Source: Microcoleus sp. EPA2 (GTDB lineage: Bacteria > Cyanobacteriota > Cyanobacteriia > Cyanobacteriales > Microcoleaceae). From it: 64,000 bases of DNA. Within the stretch, counting starts at the first letter, position 1. Every line of letters begins with the position of its first letter. Under the pieces are notes generated by a model. The model was not told where the DNA came from. It saw only the letters and a list, made by a program, of their open reading frames with translations, and did no database searches. The DNA lies in NCBI GenBank assembly GCA_020882975.1, contig JAHRFD010000005.1, forward strand, positions 115,271 through 179,270. The letters run 5' to 3'. The translations under genes were made by a program, and so were the position numbers. Shown piece by piece: positions 1 through 8,131 of this stretch.

Positions 1-1076
1 TCATGGCGAAAGAGTTTGAATGGGCGGGCAAACTTAACTCAATGGCACGTCAAGCTTCTGCTGAACGTGCCATTTTTGCTATTCAACGTTTCTTCGCTAA
101 TTGTAAAGCAAAAAAGCCAGGGAAAAAGGGATATCCGCAATTCAAAACGCATACACGTTCCGTAGAATACAAGACATCAGGCTGGGCGCTTTCCACCGAC
201 AAAAGATCTCTGACTTTCACGGATGGTTTTGCTGCTGGGAAGTTTAAGTTAATTGGCTCTCGTGATTTGCATTTCTCGACGCCCAACGAAATCAAGCGAG
301 TCAGAGTAATTCATCGTGCCGACGGTTACTATGCTCAGTTCTGTATCAACGTAGAACGAACAGAGGAAGTAGTTCCTACGGGTAAAGCCATTGGCATAGA
401 TGTAGGGTTAAACCATTTCTTGACGGATAGCAATGGGGAAACGGTGCCAAATCCCCGACATCTTCGTAAAAGTGAAAGAGCTTTAAAACGGTTGCAGAAA
501 CGGGTTTCTCGGAAAAAGAAAGGTTCTGGCAATCGCAAGAAAGCCATCAATAAGTTAGGCAGAAAACACTTAAAAGTCAGCAGGCAGCGTAAAGACTTCG
601 CCATCAAAACGGCGTTGTGCGTAGTGAAATCTAGCGATTTCGTAGCCCATGAAGACCTTCAAGTAAGAAACATGGTGAAAAACCATAAACTTGCTAAATG
701 GATTAGCGATGCAGCATGGTCACAGTTTGCTCAATGGTTGCAATATTTTGGCACAGTGTACGGCAAAATAGTAGTTGCTGTAGCGCCTCAATACACTTCC
801 CAAGATTGTTCGAGTTGTGGGAATCGCGTTCTCAAATCCCTGTCCGTTAGAACTCATGTTTGCAGTTGCGGTGCGGTATTAGACCGCGACTGCAATGCAG
901 CGAAGAATATTCTGGCGAAAGGATTGAAACAGGCAGGAATTAATTTAAATACGGTGGGGCACACCGGAATTAACGCTTGGGGACAGACCGACCTCTAGTC
1001 GTTGGTGGTGACATCAACGGGCAAGTTGACTGGTTGAGCCAAGAATCCCCGCGCGTTCACGCGCCCGGAGTGTCAA
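1..1076 (+). mobile_element. IS200/IS605-type element carrying tnpB, left part outside window
   Basis: The element is cut by the window start. Its right end is recognisable: after the tnpB stop there is a hairpin with arms GCGCG/CGCGC and loop TTCA (1051-1064), framed by GAATCCCC before and GGAGTGTCAA after it. The same frame (GAATCCCC, TTCA-loop hairpin, GAGTGTCAA) closes the second element near 18.7 kb, and TCAA is a typical right cleavage tetranucleotide of the IS608 group. I place the right boundary at the TCAA, 1073-1076. No tnpA is visible in the part present. Confidence 0.7.
3..998 (+). CDS. tnpB: TnpB, RNA-guided endonuclease of IS200/IS605 type (5' partial)
   Basis: TnpB proteins are RuvC-type nucleases guided by an omega RNA made from the right end of their element. 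Visible here are a RuvC-I motif GIDVGLN (D133), RuvC-II AHEDL (E217), a C-terminal zinc finger with C269/C272 and C287/C289, and the RuvC-III segment DRDCNAAKNI (D294/D296), so the catalytic triad looks intact. The reading frame is open to the window edge, and the usual N-terminal 60-70 residues (the K-x-R-L-Y-P type start) are absent, so the real start lies upstream and the ATG at 3 is internal. The C-terminus (GHTGINAWGQTDL) is of the usual kind. It is an accessory mobile gene with no functional link to its neighbours. Confidence 0.9.
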   Translation: MAKEFEWAGKLNSMARQASAERAIFAIQRFFANCKAKKPGKKGYPQFKTHTRSVEYKTSGWALSTDKRSLTFTDGFAAGKFKLIGSRDLHFSTPNEIKRVRVIHRADGYYAQFCINVERTEEVVPTGKAIGIDVGLNHFLTDSNGETVPNPRHLRKSERALKRLQKRVSRKKKGSGNRKKAINKLGRKHLKVSRQRKDFAIKTALCVVKSSDFVAHEDLQVRNMVKNHKLAKWISDAAWSQFAQWLQYFGTVYGKIVVAVAPQYTSQDCSSCGNRVLKSLSVRTHVCSCGAVLDRDCNAAKNILAKGLKQAGINLNTVGHTGINAWGQTDL

Positions 1077-1281
1077 AGATTATTCTATATCAAAACAGCA
1101 GCACGAATATTTTAAGATGTCGCGCCTTTAAATTGTCTACTAAAATCGTGGTTAAAAAAGAGTCAAATTCTCTCCCCCTCTCCCTTTTCCCCCTTTTTTC
1201 TCCCTTTGTCTCCCTCTCGCCTCCTGTACCCACACACACTTTAGATGCGTAGCAGTTGACTATTCTCGCCGGAAAATGCTT
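999..1281. other. Right end of IS element, then low-complexity spacer
   Basis: Positions 999-1076 hold the presumed 3' end of the omega RNA and the right-end hairpin. Positions 1150-1250 are pyrimidine-rich low-complexity sequence (C/T runs). An open frame at 977-1252 overlaps the tnpB tail and the low-complexity stretch and has no protein-like composition, so I do not call it a gene. Confidence 0.5.
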
Positions 1282-1707
1282 TTACAGAAAGCGCTGCAAT
1301 TCCTGCTGTAAATATTGGCACCATTTAGTCGCTAGAGGAATTTCTGTAAAGGGAACCTGGACAGCAGCAGCATCTTGAGTATCTTTTAACAAAAATTCTA
1401 GGACGATCGGACTTCCAGCACTAGGCGGATTTTCTAAATCTACCACAGAGCCGTTAACTAACACTTGCAGTGACTGCACATTTTTCAAGGAAAAAGTTTG
1501 CAAGTTAACAGGTCCACTGCGAGTAGGCTTTCCCCAGGTTAAACAATCTTCTTGCTGACCAAGCACAGCATAAATATCGTACTTTGCCCGATCGAACTTT
1601 TCGGCCCACACACGATAAGCTTCCAGTTTTTGATACTCGTTCCATCCAGCCCAAGCCAGAAAAATAAAAATTGCTAGCAGTGGCAGCCACATTAAACCTC
1701 TTTCCAT
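1282..1707 (-). CDS. Conserved hypothetical membrane-anchored protein, 141 aa
   Basis: I do not recognise the family. Residues 5-21 form one hydrophobic segment (LMWLPLLAIFIFLAWAGW) directly after MERG, followed by a soluble domain of about 115 residues with two or three cysteines. This suggests an N-terminal signal anchor with the rest outside the cytoplasmic membrane. The frame is well formed and ends 200 bases before the phosphatase gene's 3' end in the same orientation. The start codon abuts a tandem heptamer array, so its leader is made of TTGATTG-type repeats. Confidence 0.6.
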   Translation of the reverse strand: MERGLMWLPLLAIFIFLAWAGWNEYQKLEAYRVWAEKFDRAKYDIYAVLGQQEDCLTWGKPTRSGPVNLQTFSLKNVQSLQVLVNGSVVDLENPPSAGSPIVLEFLLKDTQDAAAVQVPFTEIPLATKWCQYLQQELQRFL

Positions 1708-1712
1708 ATTAA

Positions 1713-1803
1713 TTGATTGTTGATTGTTGATTGTTGATTGTTGACTGTTGACGGTTGATTGTTGACTGTTGATTGTTGACTGTTGACTGTTGACTGTTGA
1801 TTA
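1713..1803. repeat. Tandem heptamer array TTGATTG/TTGACTG
   Basis: About 13 consecutive 7-base units, alternating TTGATTG and TTGACTG, begin 6 bases upstream of the start codon of the minus-strand gene ending at 1707. This is the STRR class of short tandemly repeated sequence common in filamentous cyanobacteria. Confidence 0.9.
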
Positions 1804-1845
1804 TCAATTATTGACTAACAACCTATTAAATTGGTATTAACCCAT

Positions 1846-1901
1846 AACCAATAACTATTAACCAATAACTATTAACCAATAACTATTAACTAATAACTAT
1901 T
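1846..1901. repeat. Tandem 14-mer array AACCAATAACTATT, four units
   Basis: Units start at 1846, 1860, 1874 and 1888. The last unit has AACTAAT in place of AACCAAT. The period is twice seven, in keeping with the heptamer arrays elsewhere. It ends a few bases from the stop codon of the phosphatase gene. Confidence 0.9.
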
Positions 1902-1906
1902 AACTA

Positions 1907-3979
1907 TTAAGGTGACGTGCTCTGCGGGGGGGGTGGCAGTTCAGGTGAGGGTGAGGGAAGCTCCGACGGAGTAGCAGACGGACTTTCCGGCGGTGGCGGA
2001 ACTTGACCCGGTACTGGTTCGGAATTTTGGAGGCTTCGCACCCACAAACCTAAACCACCGCAAACCAACACAATCGCCAACAGTCCCAGCAGCGGGAGCA
2101 AACGCTGCAATCCCGGCTGTTTTTGAGCAGGTTCCTCGGCGGGGGCAGTTTCTGGGTACAGCAACTGTTTGGAGGATTCTGAAAGTTGAGACTGAGACTG
2201 TGTTTGAGGCATCGAGAGTGATTTCTTCAATGACACCGAGCCCGACATCGGCTTTGACATGGGCAATGACACCGACGGCGACACCGGTGCTGACTCCTCA
2301 GTCGGTTGAAATAAGATCAATTTCTCCGGCGACATCCGAAAGTGAGTCATGACTACAGAAGTGTTGTCATAGCCGTTTTTCTCATTTCCCAGGTTAATCA
2401 GATACTCAACGGCCACCTCCAAAGACATTTCGCCCTTAAGTACCGCAGGGCCATAACTCTCCCAAGATTGCTCCACCCAGTCATTGTCGCTTAAACCGTC
2501 GGAACATAGCAGCAACAAACCTTCATCTTCCACAATAAATCGCTGAATCGTGGGTTGCAGGAAATCGCCGTCCCGCGTGCCCAAGGCTTGAGTCAGAGCT
2601 CCTGCATCGCTTCGCCTTTGGCTTTCCCAATACAAACTATGTCCCAGTCGCACTTCCCTAGAAGCCACATCGTCATCCACAGTCAGCCGCTGGCAAGAAT
2701 TTTCTGCGATCCAATAGGCGCGACTATCTCCCACATTCACCAAATAGAGTTCGTGGCCGTTATTCGATCGCACATCCTCCGAAACAACCTTAATTTTTTG
2801 AGGTAACTGGAGAGCCATGACCAAAGTTGTCCCCATCCGCTCCCGTAACTCCTTTCCCTGCTCGTTATTCTGAGCGGAAATCACATTATTGACAACTCTC
2901 ACAATCTCTTGAAGTTGTTTTGTGACCATTGTCGGTATCATCAACTCATCTTGTTCAGCGATTTCTGCCAGGAAATTTTGAATCAAAGCTTTCAGAGACT
3001 GCACCGCTAATTGACTGGCAACTTCTCCACCTTCATGACCTCCAACCCCATCGCAAACTATGGTCAAATAAGGCAGCAATTTGTCACTTCCAGAAATTTT
3101 GCTAAATTTAAAATCCGCAGCATTCGGATAGCAACTATCTTCATTTTGAGAACGTTGAGGTCCGGTATCCGTCATCCCAAACACATCTAAATGTAAAGGT
3201 AATTGGGCGGCTTGTTCTAAGAGTAAATCATTGAGTTCGAGGGCGATCGCCTCAAAATTCATGCTGCTGCGGCGCATAAACCGACAAATTTCTCCCAGTC
3301 TCGACTTTACCTGGGGTTGAGCCGATTCCACCAACCCAGACCACACATCTCCCAAATCCCGCAAAGTCGGCACAAAATTGCCCTGATGCAGTTCCAGCAA
3401 GCGCACCCGCCAGCCTTCCACCCGTAAATTTTCCGGTACCAGCAAACTAGAAGCCACTCCCTGTTCCGATAATGGTGTCCACAGTTGCAGCATTTGCCAA
3501 AGCCAATAAACTTGTCGCACAGCGCTAGTTTTCGACCAAGCTTCTAAGATAGAAGGATATAGGCGACCAAAAGTGGTGATGGGTACATTTTCGAGCAAGA
3601 GTACATCGAAGGTTTGGGCTGCTTCTCCCAGTTGAAAAAAACCGTAGACTTCAGGTATATGAAGCCTTTGGGGATATAAGTGGAGGTAAGGCATAATTGC
3701 ATCCGGCAGTTCTTCTGGGACGCTAGGAAGCAAATCGGGACGGCTATCAAGCCATATTTGGGGGGCGATCGCCAAATAGCGATCGCCGATGGCCTTACCC
3801 TGCGGCACTTCCTCCACATCAGGTCCCACCGCCCACAAATGTCGATAAATTAGAGGTGTGGAGCAAGCTGCACAGTGCTGTCGCCCAAAGGTATTGCGGG
3901 GTTCGGGACAGGCAAGATTCGGGCAATAAATGGATTCGGAGAAATTGTTCATCATATCGGGTAGTTTGTGTAAAAACAT
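1907..3979 (-). CDS. PP2C-family Ser/Thr protein phosphatase, membrane-anchored, 690 aa
   Basis: Metal-dependent protein phosphatase that removes phosphate from Ser/Thr. Order of parts: an N-terminal zinc-ribbon-like segment with CPNLACP and CAAC, a kinase-like or regulatory stretch of about 200 residues, the PP2C domain at about 265-560, one transmembrane helix near 625-648, and a Pro/Ser-rich tail. PP2C motifs seen are RSQNEDS, VCDGVGGHEGGE, NVGDSRAYW, CSDGLSDN and GYDNTS, so all metal-binding aspartates are present. The helix near the C-terminus would place the phosphatase in the cytoplasm with the proline-rich tail outside. The start is uncertain: methionines at residues 9 and 10 (3955, 3952) are alternatives and none has a clear ribosome site. 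It probably acts opposite cyanobacterial Ser/Thr kinases. Confidence 0.88.
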   Translation of the reverse strand: MFLHKLPDMMNNFSESIYCPNLACPEPRNTFGRQHCAACSTPLIYRHLWAVGPDVEEVPQGKAIGDRYLAIAPQIWLDSRPDLLPSVPEELPDAIMPYLHLYPQRLHIPEVYGFFQLGEAAQTFDVLLLENVPITTFGRLYPSILEAWSKTSAVRQVYWLWQMLQLWTPLSEQGVASSLLVPENLRVEGWRVRLLELHQGNFVPTLRDLGDVWSGLVESAQPQVKSRLGEICRFMRRSSMNFEAIALELNDLLLEQAAQLPLHLDVFGMTDTGPQRSQNEDSCYPNAADFKFSKISGSDKLLPYLTIVCDGVGGHEGGEVASQLAVQSLKALIQNFLAEIAEQDELMIPTMVTKQLQEIVRVVNNVISAQNNEQGKELRERMGTTLVMALQLPQKIKVVSEDVRSNNGHELYLVNVGDSRAYWIAENSCQRLTVDDDVASREVRLGHSLYWESQRRSDAGALTQALGTRDGDFLQPTIQRFIVEDEGLLLLCSDGLSDNDWVEQSWESYGPAVLKGEMSLEVAVEYLINLGNEKNGYDNTSVVMTHFRMSPEKLILFQPTEESAPVSPSVSLPMSKPMSGSVSLKKSLSMPQTQSQSQLSESSKQLLYPETAPAEEPAQKQPGLQRLLPLLGLLAIVLVCGGLGLWVRSLQNSEPVPGQVPPPPESPSATPSELPSPSPELPPPPQSTSP

Positions 3980-4293
3980 TCTGAAGATATATAATTCCCT
4001 CGCCCCTATTCAATAGGGCGAGAATAAACTGATTTTAGCCCCTATCACTTTCTTAATTCCTATAAATTGTCATTTCCACCACTGTCGATCGGCTAAAATT
4101 GTAATCTAAGTTACTAAAAGTGGTATTCAGGGCGCTCCAAGGCTCAGTCTGGCGATCGCCCCATCAAGTTCATCCAGCTACCTCCAAAATCTAGCAACGA
4201 TTGGAAATTCGCCAACCTTTACGGAGTTAGTCTTTCGCCATTCTGTAATCCTTTAATTCATCAATCAAAAATACTATTACCCCAACTCTTGTT
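3980..4293. other. Divergent intergenic region with one hairpin
   Basis: This 314-base spacer lies between the divergent phosphatase and NfeD genes and must hold both promoters. A hairpin at 3999-4022 (CTCGCCC paired with GGGCGAG, inner CTAT/ATAG) sits in the presumed leader of the phosphatase gene. I see no other recognisable element. Confidence 0.4.
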
Positions 4294-4725
4294 ATGCTGT
4301 GGAATCCTACGCTATTTTGGCTGATATCTGGGGCATTGCTATGTTTAGCAGAACTATTTCTCCCCACTGCTTTTGTAGCTTTCATGATGGGACTCAGCGC
4401 CTTCGTCGTAGCTGCAATTTCTTTAGCTTTACCTTACGTTAATTTACAAATATTCCTGTGGATGGTCTGTTCGGTAGTTTTTGTGCTAACTACCAGGCGT
4501 TTGATACCAAAAGGCAAGACAAAGGCGATCCAAGATGACAAAGAAGCCAAAACTTTAACAGAAATTCCCCCCGGAGAAGCGGGACGAGTAATTTATGAAG
4601 GCAATTCTTGGCGAGCACGCTGTGAAGATTGCGACACCGCTATTCCTCCCAACCAAAACGTAATTGTAGTCGGACGAAAAGGCACTACTCTGATAGTAGT
4701 TCCAGAAAATTTGCTGCATTCCTAA
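4294..4725 (+). CDS. NfeD-family membrane protein, 143 aa
   Basis: Short NfeD protein: two or three hydrophobic helices in residues 5-66, then a soluble beta-rich domain (residues 85-140) with GEAGRVIYEGNSWRA and VIVVGRKGTTLIVV, typical of the NfeD C-terminal OB fold. NfeD proteins are encoded beside stomatin/SPFH proteins and assist or anchor them in membrane microdomains. That is the arrangement here: an SPFH gene follows in the same direction after a repeat-filled gap of about 220 bases. The short form lacks the N-terminal ClpP-like protease domain of long NfeD proteins. Confidence 0.85.
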   Translation: MLWNPTLFWLISGALLCLAELFLPTAFVAFMMGLSAFVVAAISLALPYVNLQIFLWMVCSVVFVLTTRRLIPKGKTKAIQDDKEAKTLTEIPPGEAGRVIYEGNSWRARCEDCDTAIPPNQNVIVVGRKGTTLIVVPENLLHS

Positions 4726-4745
4726 AAAAATGCCAAATGGTTTAT

Positions 4746-4859
4746 GGAGAATGGGGAATCGGGAATTGGGAATTGGGAATTGGTAGTTGGTAGTTGGGAA
4801 TTGGTAGTTGGGAATGGGGAATTGGGAATGGGGAATGGGGAATTGGGAATGGGGAATTG
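4746..4859. repeat. Tandem heptamer array GGGAATT/GGGAATG/GGTAGTT
   Basis: Roughly 15 degenerate 7-base units lie between the NfeD and SPFH genes. They are followed at 4868-4897 by a C-run/G-run palindrome (CCCCCCTGCCCCCCC then AAAGGGGG) related to those around 7.0-7.2 kb. Open frames on both strands here are translated repeats, not genes. Confidence 0.9.
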
Positions 4860-4943
4860 TTGATGGGGCAACCCCCCTGCCCCCCCAAAGGGGGAAGGAA
4901 TGGGGAAGAAAAGTCAACACTCAAAAATTATTAGGAGTCCACT

Positions 4944-5912
4944 GTGGAACAATTGTTTTTGTTTGTATTTTTAGCATTAGGCGGCTCTGCCCTCGCAGGT
5001 TCCGTCAAGATTATCAATCAGGGTAATGAAGCCTTAGTAGAAACTCTCGGTAAATACAGTGGGAAGAAACTAGAACCGGGTTTGAATTTTGTAACTCCGT
5101 TTCTCGATCGAGTAGTTTACGAACAAACCATCCGCGAAAAAGTCTTAGACATTCCTCCCCAAGCTTGTATCACTCGCGACAACGTTTCCTTCACTGTGGA
5201 TGCTGTGGTTTACTGGCGGATTGTGGACTTGGAAAAAGCCTGTTACAAAGTCGAAAATCTTCAGTCAGCAATGGTTAATATGGTTCTGACTCAAATTCGG
5301 GCTGAAATGGGTCAACTAGACCTCGAAGAAACTTTTACAGCCCGTTCTCAAATCAATGAAATCTTGCTCAGGGATTTAGATATTGTTACCGATCCTTGGG
5401 GAGTGAAAGTGACGCGGGTAGAATTGCGCGATATTATCCCTTCTAAAACTGTACAGGAGTCTATGGAATTGCAGATGGCAGCCGATCGCCGTAAACGGGC
5501 GGCAATTCTGACATCGGAAGGGGAACGGGAGTCGGCAGTTAACAGCGCCAAAGGTAAAGCCGAAGCCCAAGTTTTGGATGCCGAAGCGCGCCAAAAAGCG
5601 ACTATTTTGGAAGCAGAAGCTCAACAAAAGGCGATCGTCCTGAAAGCTCAAGCAGAACGCCAAAGTCAGGTTTTGAAAGCTCAAGCTACTTCTGAGGCTT
5701 TACAAATTATCGGTAAAACTCTACAAAATGACCCCAATGCTCGCGAAGCTTTACAATTTTTGTTAGCTCAAAACTATCTCGATATGGGTTTGAAAATTGG
5801 CAGCAGCGACAGCAGCAAGGTGATGTTTATGGACCCGCGGAGTATTCCCGCTACCCTGGAAGGAATGCGATCGATTGTTGGGGAAGGTAGTAGTAATGAG
5901 GTAAAAAAATAG
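4944..5912 (+). CDS. SPFH/stomatin-like protein (QmcA/HflC-like), 322 aa
   Basis: Membrane-microdomain scaffold of the SPFH (band 7) superfamily. Residues 3-18 are a hydrophobic anchor ([16 protein letters not shown]), residues about 20-195 the SPFH domain ([41 protein letters not shown]), and 180-265 an Ala/Glu/Lys/Gln-rich coiled coil, the usual oligomerisation region. The start is GTG at 4944, supported by an AGGAG site at 4933-4937. It pairs with the upstream NfeD gene, suggesting a joint role in membrane protein quality control. A strong hairpin at 5945-5969 follows the stop. Confidence 0.9.
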   Translation: MEQLFLFVFLALGGSALAGSVKIINQGNEALVETLGKYSGKKLEPGLNFVTPFLDRVVYEQTIREKVLDIPPQACITRDNVSFTVDAVVYWRIVDLEKACYKVENLQSAMVNMVLTQIRAEMGQLDLEETFTARSQINEILLRDLDIVTDPWGVKVTRVELRDIIPSKTVQESMELQMAADRRKRAAILTSEGERESAVNSAKGKAEAQVLDAEARQKATILEAEAQQKAIVLKAQAERQSQVLKAQATSEALQIIGKTLQNDPNAREALQFLLAQNYLDMGLKIGSSDSSKVMFMDPRSIPATLEGMRSIVGEGSSNEVKK

Positions 5913-5944
5913 TCGGAAAATTGATATTTTGTACGTTTGTAACT

Positions 5945-5969
5945 GGTTCCCAGGCTCTTCCTGGGAACC
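5945..5969. terminator. Perfect hairpin downstream of SPFH gene
   Basis: Arms GGTTCCCAGG and CCTGGGAACC pair perfectly around loop CTCTT. No T-run follows, so it may be a dispersed palindromic repeat that also ends transcription. A partial second copy (CCAGGCTCTTCCTGGGAACG) lies at 6038-6057. Confidence 0.6.
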
Positions 5970-6059
5970 AATGCCTAGAGGCTCTGCCTCGCTTATTAGC
6001 ACAAAAATTGGAGGCAGAGCCGACCGATCGGCGTTACCAGGCTCTTCCTGGGAACGAGT

Positions 6060-6143
6060 AATTACCAATTACCAATTACCAATTACCAATTACCAATTAC
6101 CAATTACCAATTACCAATTACCAATTACCAATTACCAATTACC
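6060..6143. repeat. Twelve perfect tandem copies of AATTACC
   Basis: Twelve identical 7-base units without a mismatch, ending 5 bases before the stop codon of the minus-strand Fur-family gene. The perfection suggests recent expansion by slippage. Confidence 0.95.
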
Positions 6144-6147
6144 AAAT

Positions 6148-6540
6148 TTAAGATTCTTGAGCGAGAGTACATCGATCGCACAATCCGAAAAATTCCAAAG
6201 TGTGATAATAAATCTTAAAAGAATGAGATTGCTGCAATTGGCTTTCTAAGTGGTGAACCGGACATTCATCGATCGGAATTGAGGCTCCGCATTCGAGACA
6301 AGTTAAATGATGTTGATCTTGGTGGGCGGCACCGTAAAGAGACTCGCCACTAGCAAGAGTTCTGACGTGAACGAACCCCTCTCGCTTTAAACCGTCGAGG
6401 GAGCGATAAACGGTTGCTAAGCCCATGCTTTGGTCGCTGTTACGGAGTTCTAAGTAGATATCTTGCGCTGAGAGCGATCTATTCAAGTGCTTGAGCAAGT
6501 GTAAAATACGCTCCTGACTACGGGTGCGGTTGGTTCTCAT
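6148..6540 (-). CDS. zur: Fur-family regulator, Zur/FurB type, 130 aa
   Basis: Metal-sensing repressor. The N-terminal winged helix (RTRSQERILHLLKHLNRSLSAQDIY, GLATVYRSLDGL) is followed by the dimerisation domain with two CxxC pairs (CLECG, CDRC) for structural zinc and His-rich segments (HQDQHHLT, CPVHHLE). The RTRSQERIL start and the GLATVYRSL recognition helix match what I know of cyanobacterial FurB (Zur), which controls zinc uptake and redox genes, rather than FurA or PerR/FurC. The subtype call is from memory of those sequences. The gene diverges from purS. Confidence 0.8.
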   Translation of the reverse strand: MRTNRTRSQERILHLLKHLNRSLSAQDIYLELRNSDQSMGLATVYRSLDGLKREGFVHVRTLASGESLYGAAHQDQHHLTCLECGASIPIDECPVHHLESQLQQSHSFKIYYHTLEFFGLCDRCTLAQES

Positions 6541-6678
6541 AATTTTTTTGTGTAATCTGCTGGAATCAAATCTATCGCTGTTTCTAGGCTAGCTTACTTG
6601 GGGGAAAGGGCGATCGAGCAACAGCCACCTAGTTGTAGGATAAAATAGCTCTAACTTTCGCATCACCTACACATTGCT

Positions 6679-6963
6679 GTGACTCAAAAATATTTTGCCC
6701 AAATTTATGTTACCCTCCGCCCTTCGGTTTTAGACCCCGCAGGCACTGCTGTTCAGTCTGGTTTGCAACATATGGGATACGACAATGTTGAGCGCGTGCG
6801 CATCGGGAAATACGTTGAAGTGACTCTGACTGCTGCTGGCGAGTCGGAGGCGCGCGAACAACTCGATCGCATTTGCGACCAACTTTTGGCCAATCCAGTG
6901 ATTGAAAACTATCGGGTTGAGTTGACTGAAGTTCCTGTTGCTATGGAGACAACGACAGCATAA
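6679..6963 (+). CDS. purS: Phosphoribosylformylglycinamidine synthase subunit PurS, 94 aa
   Basis: Small subunit of the three-part FGAM synthase (PurS, PurQ, PurL) of purine biosynthesis; it bridges the glutaminase and synthetase subunits. The sequence shows the family hallmarks: a beta-strand start (FAQIYVTLRPSVLDPAGTAV), GLQHMGYDNVERVRIGKYVEV and CDQLLANPVIENYRVEL. The start is GTG at 6679. purQ lies downstream in the same direction, but a 331-base repeat-rich gap separates them, unlike the tight purS-purQ spacing usual in bacteria. Confidence 0.93.
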   Translation: MTQKYFAQIYVTLRPSVLDPAGTAVQSGLQHMGYDNVERVRIGKYVEVTLTAAGESEAREQLDRICDQLLANPVIENYRVELTEVPVAMETTTA

Positions 6964-7294
6964 ATGCGATCGATCTTTCGGGTGTGTTTTAAAACCCGGA
7001 GACCCCCCTAGCCCCCCTTGGTAAGGGGGGGACAAGAGAGTTCTCAAAGTCTGCCTTAAAAAGCGGAGACAAGAGCATTCAAAGTCTCTGTTAAAAACAC
7101 AAGAACTCGGAACACTCAAAGTCCCCCTTATTAAGGGGGATTTAGGGGGATCGAGACTTCGATACCAACCAAGATACTATCTGTTTTCTATCTAATTTCG
7201 ATCCCCCCTAGCCCCCCTTAATAAGGGGGGGACAAGAGTTTTCCTTCTTCCCTCTTCCTTCTTCCTTCTTCCTTCTTTCTTCTTCCTTCTGCTT
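6964..7294. repeat. Palindromic G/C-run repeats between purS and purQ
   Basis: Three copies of a C-run/G-run palindrome lie here: near 7001-7031 (CCCCCCTAGCCCCCC, TTGGTAAGGGGGGG), 7122-7151, and 7202-7231. The second is the reverse complement of the third, with about 50 bases between them, making a larger inverted repeat. Positions 7241-7290 are a CTTCCTT-type heptamer array that runs up to the purQ start codon. Confidence 0.8.
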
Positions 7295-7996
7295 ATGAAA
7301 TTTGGAGTTATTGTTTTTCCTGGTTCAAATTGCGATCGCGATGTGGTGTGGGTAACTCAAGGGTTACTACACCAACCAACGCGGATGATTTGGCACGAAG
7401 ATACCGATATTTCGGATATCGACATTATGGTAGTTCCCGGTGGTTTCAGTTACGGAGATTATTTGCGGTGCGGTGCGATCGCCCGTTTTTCTCCAGCGAT
7501 GAAAGCGACGGCGGAACACGCCAACAAAGGCAAACTTGTACTGGGAATTTGCAACGGTTTTCAGGTGCTAACTGAAGCTGGTTTGCTCCCCGGTGCTCTG
7601 GTGCGAAATGCGGGCTTGAATTTTATTTGCGATCGCACTTCATTGAAAGTCGAACGCAGTAATACTCCTTGGACTTCCGCTTATACCTCCGGTGAAATCA
7701 TCGATTTGCCCATCGCCCACGGAGAAGGCAACTATTATGCCGATGCCGATACTTTGGCAGAACTAGAAGAACACGATCGAGTGTTGTTTCGGTACTGCAC
7801 AGCAGCGGGCGAAATTAACGATGCTGGGAATCCCAATGGTTCGTTAAATAATATTGCGGGCATTTGCAACCGGGCTGGCAATGTGTTAGGAATGATGCCT
7901 CATCCAGAACGGGCTTCCGATCCGATGTTGGGTGAGACTGATGGGATGAAATTGTTTCAAGGGTTGCTGATGTCAACTTTGGCTGCAATTTTGTAG
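7295..7996 (+). CDS. purQ: Phosphoribosylformylglycinamidine synthase subunit PurQ, 233 aa
   Basis: Class I glutamine amidotransferase subunit that supplies ammonia to PurL in purine synthesis. Motifs: start MKFGVIVFPGSNCDRDV, oxyanion region VPGGFSYGDYLRCGA, nucleophile elbow GICNGFQVL, and the His/Glu pair in MMPHPERAS. The length is normal. The ATG is preceded by pyrimidine-rich heptamer repeats with no Shine-Dalgarno match. A ~63-bp palindromic repeat follows the stop. Confidence 0.95.
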   Translation: MKFGVIVFPGSNCDRDVVWVTQGLLHQPTRMIWHEDTDISDIDIMVVPGGFSYGDYLRCGAIARFSPAMKATAEHANKGKLVLGICNGFQVLTEAGLLPGALVRNAGLNFICDRTSLKVERSNTPWTSAYTSGEIIDLPIAHGEGNYYADADTLAELEEHDRVLFRYCTAAGEINDAGNPNGSLNNIAGICNRAGNVLGMMPHPERASDPMLGETDGMKLFQGLLMSTLAAIL

Positions 7997-8017
7997 TTGA
8001 TATTGGGGATATTTGGT

Positions 8018-8080
8018 GTAGGGGGCGGGTTCGCCGATCGAGTTTGTCACCTACAGATAATCTCCATCCACCCGCCCCGC
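8018..8080. repeat. ~63-bp palindromic repeat, GTAGGGGGCGGGT type
   Basis: Starts with GTAGGGGGCGGGTT and ends with an ACCCGCCCC arm, with a variable middle. It belongs to a family with other members near 11.94, 12.06, 32.25, 32.38, 58.71 and 60.92 kb. It sits between convergent purQ and comF and could serve as a transcription terminator. Confidence 0.65.
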
Positions 8081-8131
8081 CCAACCGAGAATCGCGATCG
8101 ACTTTTTTTCCCACCAGAAATTCAATCAATT

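Noticed and set aside
977-1252. 91-aa open frame after tnpB
   Set aside because: It overlaps the tnpB end and runs through the IS right end and low-complexity C/T sequence; no protein-like features.
4555-5026. Open frames on both strands over the GGGAATT array
   Set aside because: They are translations of tandem heptamers (IPHSQFP..., GNWEWGM...) and extend into real genes in the wrong frame.
6060-6143. CRISPR array suspicion for the regular repeats (also 35157-35804)
   Set aside because: Units are contiguous heptamers without spacers, and no cas genes are present.
5929-6249. 106-aa plus frame
   Set aside because: It consists of translated palindromes and AATTACC repeats and overlaps the Zur-type gene antisense.
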